A DNA stretch of 6,902 bases. Origin: an uncultured Eubacteriales bacterium (lineage in GTDB: Bacteria > Bacillota > Clostridia > Oscillospirales > QAMX01). Below are positions 1 to 4,718 of the stretch, one piece after another (position 1 is the first letter of the stretch; each line of letters opens with the position of its first letter). The stretch is taken from contig URVL01000124.1 in NCBI GenBank assembly GCA_900551265.1, forward strand, positions 1 through 6,902, given 5' to 3'. The position numbers were made by a program, and so were the translations under genes. The notes beneath the pieces were generated by a model. It had not been told where the DNA came from. It saw only the letters and a program-made list of their open reading frames with translations, and searched no databases.

Positions 1-33
1 CTGATTGAGATGTTGAGGGGTGACGCGCCATGA
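1..33 (+). CDS. 3' end of an upstream gene of the hydrogenase operon (partial)
   Basis: Frame 1 is open from the window edge and reads LIEMLRGDAP followed by TGA at 31-33. The TGA overlaps the ATG of the next gene (ATGA at 30-33), the usual sign of translational coupling inside one operon. Ten residues are too few to identify the product. From the usual gene order around such hydrogenases in Clostridia, the likeliest candidates are a NuoE/HydC-like [2Fe-2S] subunit or a PHP-domain protein. That is inference from context only. Confidence 0.55.
   Translation: MIEMLRGDAP
15..23 (+). promoter_or_regulatory. Ribosome binding site for the ATP-binding protein gene
   Basis: The purine-rich GAGGGGTGA lies inside the last codons of the upstream gene, 6-9 bases before the ATG at 30. 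It supports that ATG as the start and fits coupled translation across the ATGA overlap. Confidence 0.6.
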
Positions 34-560
34 AGGAATTATCACTGAATATCCTTGATATCGCAAAGAACTCCGTGAAAGCGGAGGCTACTTGCATTGA
101 AATTTCCATTGTAGAGGAGCAGGGGATCCGAACGCTGACAATTCGGGATGACGGGTGTGGTATGAGCCCGGAGTTCCTTGCGCAGGTGACGGACCCGTTT
201 ACAACGACGCGAACCACCCGCCCCGTCGGGATGGGGCTGCCGCTTTTAAAGCTGGCGGCGGAACAGGCTGACGGGAAGCTCACGATTACCTCACGCCAGG
301 GAGAGGGTCACGGTACGACCGTACAGGCAACCTTTCGAATCGATCATCTCGACTGCGTACCCGTGGGCGATGTCGCCGGAACCATGGTGACGCTTATTCA
401 GGGAAGTCCGAATATTGATTTCGAATTCCTATACCGGACGGATGCCGGAGAAAAACGCCTGTCAACGCGGGAGATGCGTGAAGTGCTGGGCGATGTGCCG
501 CTCGACACGCCCGAGGTACTTGTGTGGGTGTCGGAGCTTTTGAATGAACCATTTAGTTAA
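30..560 (+). CDS. Stand-alone GHKL/HATPase_c ATP-binding protein of the hydrogenase operon
   Basis: This 176-residue cytosolic protein has the complete ATP-binding fold of histidine kinases and anti-sigma factors. The N-box is NILDIAKNSVKA (residues 7-18, Asn14 expected to bind Mg-ATP). G1 is DDGCGM (40-45), the F-box DPFTTTR (55-61), G2 GMGLPLLK (67-74) and the final glycine loop GEGHGTT (91-97). It has no dimerisation/phosphoacceptor helix with a phosphorylatable histidine, no sensor domain and no membrane segment, so it is not an ordinary sensor kinase. Residues about 105-176 form a C-terminal extension (GDVAGTMVTLIQG, then DFEFLYR and TREMREVLGDVPL) that I recall from the same small family next to NuoE/NuoF/HydA genes in Clostridia. 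The start is set by the ATGA overlap and a good ribosome binding site. Its role is not known to me; a regulatory ATPase or protein kinase acting on the hydrogenase or its expression is a guess. The family call is firm, the function open. Confidence 0.88.
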   Translation: MKELSLNILDIAKNSVKAEATCIEISIVEEQGIRTLTIRDDGCGMSPEFLAQVTDPFTTTRTTRPVGMGLPLLKLAAEQADGKLTITSRQGEGHGTTVQATFRIDHLDCVPVGDVAGTMVTLIQGSPNIDFEFLYRTDAGEKRLSTREMREVLGDVPLDTPEVLVWVSELLNEPFS

Positions 561-606
561 GTAAACCATAAATTTGATATAAACGAAAAAGGGAAGGGAA
601 AGCACT

Positions 607-978
607 ATGAAAACTTTAGCGGAACTCCAAGCAATCCGTGACAGTATGAAAGACAAAGTCTCCCTGCGCAACGGAACTGCCGGCATGCGTGTGGTAGTTG
701 GTATGGCTACCTGTGGTATTGCGGCGGGAGCCCGTCCTGTACTGAATGCGTTTGTGGAGGAAGTGAACAAGCAGGGCCTTACTGAGAAAGCTACCGTTAC
801 GCAGACCGGCTGTATCGGTATCTGTCAGTATGAGCCGGTCGTTGAAGTGTTTGAGGCTGGAAAGGATAAGGTCACTTATGTCAAGATGACCGCCGAAAAA
901 GCCCGCCGCGTTGTTGAGGAGCACATCAAGGGCGGTAAAATCGTTCACGAGTATACGATTGGCGCAGCCCAGAACTAA
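607..978 (+). CDS. (2Fe-2S) ferredoxin domain protein, thioredoxin-like fold, hydrogenase-associated
   Basis: This small cytosolic protein of 123 residues follows the ATPase gene after 46 bp and precedes the HydB-like gene by 18 bp. An N-terminal helical stretch (1-26) leads into a thioredoxin-like [2Fe-2S] domain. Cysteines fall at 36 (GMATCGIAAGARPVL) and at 69 and 73 (TQTGCIGICQYEP). The TGCxGxC hairpin is the same signature found in NuoE and at the N-terminus of the next gene product (QTGCFGLC). Only three of the usual four ligands are present: the position five residues before Cys36, a cysteine in NuoE, is Val31. I recall related clostridial proteins having the same three-cysteine pattern, so this looks like a family trait and not a mutation. 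It may be an electron-transfer or assembly subunit of the hydrogenase complex, or have a cluster with a non-cysteine ligand. It is too short and too different to be the NuoE/HydC subunit. The ribosome binding site GGGAAGGGA (591-599) lies 7 bases before the ATG. Confidence 0.85.
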   Translation: MKTLAELQAIRDSMKDKVSLRNGTAGMRVVVGMATCGIAAGARPVLNAFVEEVNKQGLTEKATVTQTGCIGICQYEPVVEVFEAGKDKVTYVKMTAEKARRVVEEHIKGGKIVHEYTIGAAQN

Positions 979-996
979 TTTGGAGGGGAAACCAAC

Positions 997-2796
997 ATGA
1001 TACGTTCACATGTATTGATTTGCGGCGGTACCGGCTGTACCTCGTCGGGTAGCCAGAAGATCCGGGAGCACCTGGAAAACGAACTTGCGGCCAAGGGCCT
1101 TGCTGATGAAATCAAGGTAGTGCAGACCGGCTGTTTTGGCCTGTGCGCACTTGGTCCCATTATGATTGTCTATCCGGAGGGAACGTTCTATAGCCGCGTT
1201 ACCAATGAGGATGTTTCCGAGATTGTAGAGGAGCACCTGTTAAAGGGCCGTCCTGTCGAACGCTTAATTTATAATGACGGTGCGGAGGATGCGGCCAATG
1301 AGCACGGTGTCTCGTCGCTGAACGATACAAACTTTTATAAGTCTCAGAAGCGGGTTGCGCTGCGTAACTGCGGTGTAATTAATCCCGAGGTCATTGATGA
1401 GTACATAGCTCGCGACGGTTATATGGCGCTTGCCAAGGTACTCACGGAGATGACGCCGGATGACGTCATCAATACACTGCTTGCCTCCGGTTTGCGCGGC
1501 CGCGGCGGCGCGGGTTTCCCAACCGGTATGAAGTGGAAGTTTGCCAAGGCGTATGATAACGATCAGAAGTACGTCTGTTGCAACGCGGATGAGGGCGACC
1601 CCGGCGCATTCATGGATCGTTCCGTTCTTGAGGGCGACCCGCATGCGGTTTTGGAGGCTATGGCCATCGCCGGCTATACCATTGGCGCCAATCAGGGCTA
1701 TATTTATGTCCGTGCGGAGTATCCGATTGCTGTTCAGCGCCTGACCATTGCCATTGCACAGGCACGTGAATATGGCCTGCTCGGCAAAAATATTTTGGAT
1801 ACCGGGTTTGATTTTGATATTGATCTCCGTCTCGGCGCCGGTGCGTTCGTCTGTGGCGAAGAAACCGCGCTGATGACTTCTATAGAAGGTAACCGCGGTG
1901 AACCGCGCCCACGTCCGCCGTTCCCGGCAGAAAAGGGCCTTTTCCAGAAACCTTCGATTTTGAACAATGTAGAAACTTATGCGAATATTCCGCAGATTAT
2001 CTTGAAAGGCGCCGACTGGTTTGCTTCCATGGGTACGGAAAAGTCCAAGGGTACCAAAGTCTTCGCGCTCGGCGGTAAGATCCATAATACGGGCCTCGTT
2101 GAGGTCCCGATGGGTACCACGCTCCGTCAGATCGTTGAGGACATCGGCGGCGGCATACCGAACGGCAAAAAGTTTAAGGCTGCGCAGACCGGCGGACCTT
2201 CCGGCGGATGTATCCCTGCCGAGCACCTGGATGTCCCGATTGACTACGATAATCTGACGGCCATCGGCTCTATGATGGGATCCGGCGGCCTGATCGTCCT
2301 TGACGAGGACGACTGTATGGTTGATATTGCAAAGTTTTTCCTCGAATTCACCGTCGAGGAGTCTTGCGGTAAGTGCGCGCCTTGCCGTATCGGCACCAAG
2401 CGCCTATATGAAATTCTCGATAAAATTACGAGAGGCAACGGCACGTTAGAAGATCTGGACAAGCTCGAGGAGCTCTGCTATCACATCAAGGCCAACTCCC
2501 TCTGCGGACTTGGACAGACCGCTCCGAACCCCATACTCTCCACGCTGCGTTACTTCCGCGACGAGTATATTGCACACGTCGTTGAGAAGCGCTGCCCGGC
2601 GGGCGTCTGTAAGCACCTGCTGCGCTACACAATCGATCCCGATAAGTGCCGTGGCTGTACGGCCTGCGCCAGAGTATGTCCGGCGGAAGCCATTACCGGC
2701 CGTGTCAAGGAAGCCCACGTCATCGATCCTGAGAAGTGCCTGAAGTGTGGCGCCTGTATGGAGAAGTGTAAGTTCGGCGCGATATCGAAAAAGTAA
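997..2796 (+). CDS. hydB: NuoF-like NAD(H)/FMN-binding subunit of the [FeFe] hydrogenase complex (HydB)
   Basis: This 599-residue cytosolic flavoprotein exchanges electrons with NAD(H) through FMN and is the proposed bifurcation site in HydABC-type hydrogenases. An N-terminal thioredoxin-like [2Fe-2S] domain (about 1-92) has Cys9, Cys14, Cys46 and Cys50. The NuoF core carries the glycine-rich GLRGRGGAGFPTG (165-177), CNADEGDPGAFMDR (195-208) and GAGAFVCGEETAL (280-292), which bind FMN and NAD(H). An SLBB-like region follows (about 355-440). A [4Fe-4S] site comes next: SCGKCAPC (Cys457, 460, 463) plus Cys503. The C-terminus is a two-cluster ferredoxin domain with C551-x2-C-x2-C-x3-C561P and C581-x2-C-x2-C-x3-C591. 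A further conserved-looking pair, CPAGVC (Cys533, Cys538), sits just before it and may bind a metal. The fused N-terminal and C-terminal cluster domains, absent from plain respiratory NuoF, are typical of soluble hydrogenase or formate dehydrogenase partners. GGAGGGG (982-988) stands 8 bases before the ATG. The hydrogenase gene follows after 15 bp. An NADP-linked version (HndC) cannot be excluded from sequence reading alone. Confidence 0.95.
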   Translation: MIRSHVLICGGTGCTSSGSQKIREHLENELAAKGLADEIKVVQTGCFGLCALGPIMIVYPEGTFYSRVTNEDVSEIVEEHLLKGRPVERLIYNDGAEDAANEHGVSSLNDTNFYKSQKRVALRNCGVINPEVIDEYIARDGYMALAKVLTEMTPDDVINTLLASGLRGRGGAGFPTGMKWKFAKAYDNDQKYVCCNADEGDPGAFMDRSVLEGDPHAVLEAMAIAGYTIGANQGYIYVRAEYPIAVQRLTIAIAQAREYGLLGKNILDTGFDFDIDLRLGAGAFVCGEETALMTSIEGNRGEPRPRPPFPAEKGLFQKPSILNNVETYANIPQIILKGADWFASMGTEKSKGTKVFALGGKIHNTGLVEVPMGTTLRQIVEDIGGGIPNGKKFKAAQTGGPSGGCIPAEHLDVPIDYDNLTAIGSMMGSGGLIVLDEDDCMVDIAKFFLEFTVEESCGKCAPCRIGTKRLYEILDKITRGNGTLEDLDKLEELCYHIKANSLCGLGQTAPNPILSTLRYFRDEYIAHVVEKRCPAGVCKHLLRYTIDPDKCRGCTACARVCPAEAITGRVKEAHVIDPEKCLKCGACMEKCKFGAISKK

Positions 2797-2802
2797 GGAG
2801 GG
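2795..2802 (+). promoter_or_regulatory. Ribosome binding site of hydA overlapping the hydB stop
   Basis: AAGGAGGG uses the last two bases of the hydB TAA stop and lies 9 bases before the hydA ATG at 2812. Ribosomes ending on hydB would pass over it, favouring balanced production of the two subunits. Confidence 0.75.
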
Positions 2803-2811
2803 ACGTACACA

Positions 2812-4554
2812 ATGGATACCGTAAAAGTTAAAATTAACGGCATAGAAGTCGACGCCCCGGTAGGCTCGACCATCTTGGAAGCCGCACACATGGCCGGCAT
2901 TCGGATTCCGACGCTGTGCTACTTGAAGGGAATTAACGCGATTGGCGCCTGCCGTATGTGCCTGGTTGAGGTAAAAGGCGCGCGTGCGTTGGCCGCCGCC
3001 TGCGTTTATCCTGTGAATAACGGCATGGAGGTTTTTACAAATACTCCTGCGCTTCGCAAGGCGAGAAAGACCACCCTGGAGCTGATTCTCTCGAATCACC
3101 GTATGGATTGCCTTTCCTGTCCGCGCAACGGAAACTGCGAGCTGGCAACTCTCGCAAAAGAGTATGGCGTAGATCAGTATAAATATGGCGATGGACGTGA
3201 AATCCCGGTAGAACTTGACACTTCCTCGCCGCACCTGATCCGCGACAATTCCAAATGTATCCTCTGCCGCCGCTGTGAGGCCGTTTGCCGTTCGAATCAG
3301 CTTGTGTCTGTAATCGGTGCAAATGAACGCGGCTTCCGGACGCATATTGGCAGCCCGTTTGAGATGGACCTCGCCGAAACACCCTGTATCAACTGCGGCC
3401 AGTGCATTACGGTTTGCCCGACCGGCGCCTTGCAGCCAAAGGACGACACCGGGAAAGTGTGGGATGCGATCGCCGACCCGTCAAAACATGTCGTCGTTGG
3501 ACCTGCTCCTTCTGTCCGTGCCCAGCTTGGCGAATGCTTTGGCATGCCGATCGGCACGAATGTCGAAGGAAAGATGGTTGCCGCGCTTCGCCGCCTTGGA
3601 TTTGACAAGGTGTTTGACGTGGACACGGCGGCTGATATGACCATCATGGAAGAGGGAACAGAACTTCTTGAGCGCATCCAAAACGGTGGAACGCTCCCGC
3701 TGATTACATCGTGTTCTCCCGGTTGGGTGAAATTCTGCGAGACATATTATCCGGAGTTTATTCCGAATATTTCTTCCTGTAAATCTCCGCAGCAGATGTA
3801 CGGCGCGTTAATGAAAACGTATTATGCTGAAAAGACCGGCCTTGATCCAAAGGATATTTTTGTCGTTTCCGTCATGCCGTGCACAGCAAAGAAGTTTGAG
3901 ATTGGCCGTGAGGATCAAAGCGCTTCGGGTTATCCGGACATTGATGTTTCCATCACGACGGTGGAACTTGCTAACATGATTAAGCGTGCGGGCATTCAGT
4001 TCGACGCCTTGCCTGACGAGGAGTTCGATCCGGTATTCGGTATCGGCACCGGTGCTGGTCACATCTTTGGGGCAACCGGCGGCGTTATGGAGGCTGCATT
4101 GCGTACTGTGTATGAAGTGGTAACTGGCAATACTTCGCCAAATGTGGACTATACAGAGGTTCGCGGCACGGAGGATATCAAGGAAGCTACCTATGATATC
4201 GGTGGGATGAAGGTCAATGTCGCAGTTACCTCCGGTCTTGCCAATGCTGCAAAACTTCTTGACAGCGTAAAGTCCGGTGAGAAGAATTATCACTTTATTG
4301 AAGTCATGTGCTGCCCAGGCGGCTGTGTCAATGGCGGTGGTCAGCCCGATCAGCCCGGCTACGTCCGTAACTTCCAGGATCTCCGTGCCTTGCGTGCGAA
4401 GGCCCTGTATCAGGAGGACGAAGCTTCTACCTTCCGTAAGAGTCATGAAAATCCGGTCGTCAAGGAGATCTATAGTACGTACCTTGAGAAACCCGGCAGC
4501 CACAAGGCGCATGAAATCCTCCATACTTCCTATGTGGCAAGAAAGAAATATTAA
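2812..4554 (+). CDS. hydA: [FeFe] hydrogenase catalytic subunit, NAD(H)-linked multimeric type (HydA)
   Basis: This 580-residue cytosolic enzyme reduces protons to H2, or the reverse, using electrons passed from HydB and ferredoxin. Domains in order: a [2Fe-2S] ferredoxin domain (Cys36, 47, 50, 64); a His-ligated [4Fe-4S] site (His96, Cys100, 103, 109); two [4Fe-4S] clusters (Cys149, 152, 155, 159 and Cys192, 195, 198, 202); then the H-cluster domain. Active-site motifs are L1 TSCSPGW (299-305), L2 MPCTAKKFE (355-363, Cys357) and L3 EVMCCPGGCVNGGGQP (497-512, Cys501 and Cys505). The C-terminal small-subunit region ends KSHENP...SHKAHEILHTSY, with no extra C-terminal [2Fe-2S] domain such as I recall for Thermotoga HydA. 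Length and layout match the NADH-dependent group often called A6. L1 departs from the textbook TSCCPGW: Ser302 falls where Clostridium pasteurianum CpI has ligand Cys300, and extra cysteines occur at 323 and 500. I recall TSCSPGW with CKSPQQ in other bifurcating HydA, so loss of activity is not implied. No maturase genes (HydE, HydF, HydG) are in the window. The gene is last in its operon. Confidence 0.96.
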   Translation: MDTVKVKINGIEVDAPVGSTILEAAHMAGIRIPTLCYLKGINAIGACRMCLVEVKGARALAAACVYPVNNGMEVFTNTPALRKARKTTLELILSNHRMDCLSCPRNGNCELATLAKEYGVDQYKYGDGREIPVELDTSSPHLIRDNSKCILCRRCEAVCRSNQLVSVIGANERGFRTHIGSPFEMDLAETPCINCGQCITVCPTGALQPKDDTGKVWDAIADPSKHVVVGPAPSVRAQLGECFGMPIGTNVEGKMVAALRRLGFDKVFDVDTAADMTIMEEGTELLERIQNGGTLPLITSCSPGWVKFCETYYPEFIPNISSCKSPQQMYGALMKTYYAEKTGLDPKDIFVVSVMPCTAKKFEIGREDQSASGYPDIDVSITTVELANMIKRAGIQFDALPDEEFDPVFGIGTGAGHIFGATGGVMEAALRTVYEVVTGNTSPNVDYTEVRGTEDIKEATYDIGGMKVNVAVTSGLANAAKLLDSVKSGEKNYHFIEVMCCPGGCVNGGGQPDQPGYVRNFQDLRALRAKALYQEDEASTFRKSHENPVVKEIYSTYLEKPGSHKAHEILHTSYVARKKY

Positions 4555-4591
4555 GCGCTGACATTCTCTGCGTATTGTAAAAAGCACAACG

Positions 4592-4626
4592 GGGCCTGCG
4601 TCTTCTAGGACGTGGGCCCTTATTTT
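4592..4626 (+). terminator. Rho-independent terminator of the hydrogenase operon
   Basis: An 11-bp stem (4592-4602 with 4609-4619, including two G-T wobble pairs) with a 6-base loop is followed at once by TTATTTT. It lies 37 bases after the hydA stop. The T-rich tail is on the + side, so it mainly ends transcripts coming from hydA. Confidence 0.85.
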
Positions 4627-4675
4627 CAGGCGTACAGCAAGTAGAGCCGGCTTTCGTGAGATGTAATTTGTAAGA

Positions 4676-4709
4676 AACACCCCCGGACGTACATTCATCC
4701 GGGGGTGTT
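4676..4709 (-). terminator. Strong hairpin, probable terminator of the surface protein gene
   Basis: A perfect 12-bp stem, AACACCCCCGGA (4676-4687) with its complement at 4698-4709, encloses a 10-base loop. Read on the minus strand it starts 9 bases after the TAA of the surface protein gene. The tail that follows (GTTTCTTAC) is only moderately T-rich. On the + strand the tail is also weak (TGTTCTGTGTGCGTTATTTT), so it may add a back-stop for read-through from the hydrogenase operon. Confidence 0.75.
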
Positions 4710-4718
4710 CTGTGTGCG

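Noticed and set aside
540..606. Possible internal promoter in the AT-rich 46-bp gap before the ferredoxin-like gene
   Set aside because: A TATA-like GATATA at 576-581 is present, but no convincing -35 box lies at 16-18 bp. The gap is explained by a ribosome binding site and AT-rich spacer.
1264..2226. Long minus-strand open frame (320 codons) opposite hydB
   Set aside because: It lies wholly antisense to the well-supported hydB frame, has no recognisable domain, and follows from the codon bias of the + strand gene.
2446..3345. Minus-strand open frame (299 codons) across the hydB/hydA joint
   Set aside because: It is antisense to two conserved genes and to the ribosome binding site between them. 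Its composition looks like a shadow translation and no family motif is visible.
3808..4698. Minus-strand open frame (296 codons) opposite the hydA 3' half, reaching through both terminators
   Set aside because: It would be read through two terminator hairpins and is antisense to the H-cluster motifs; no protein family features were found.
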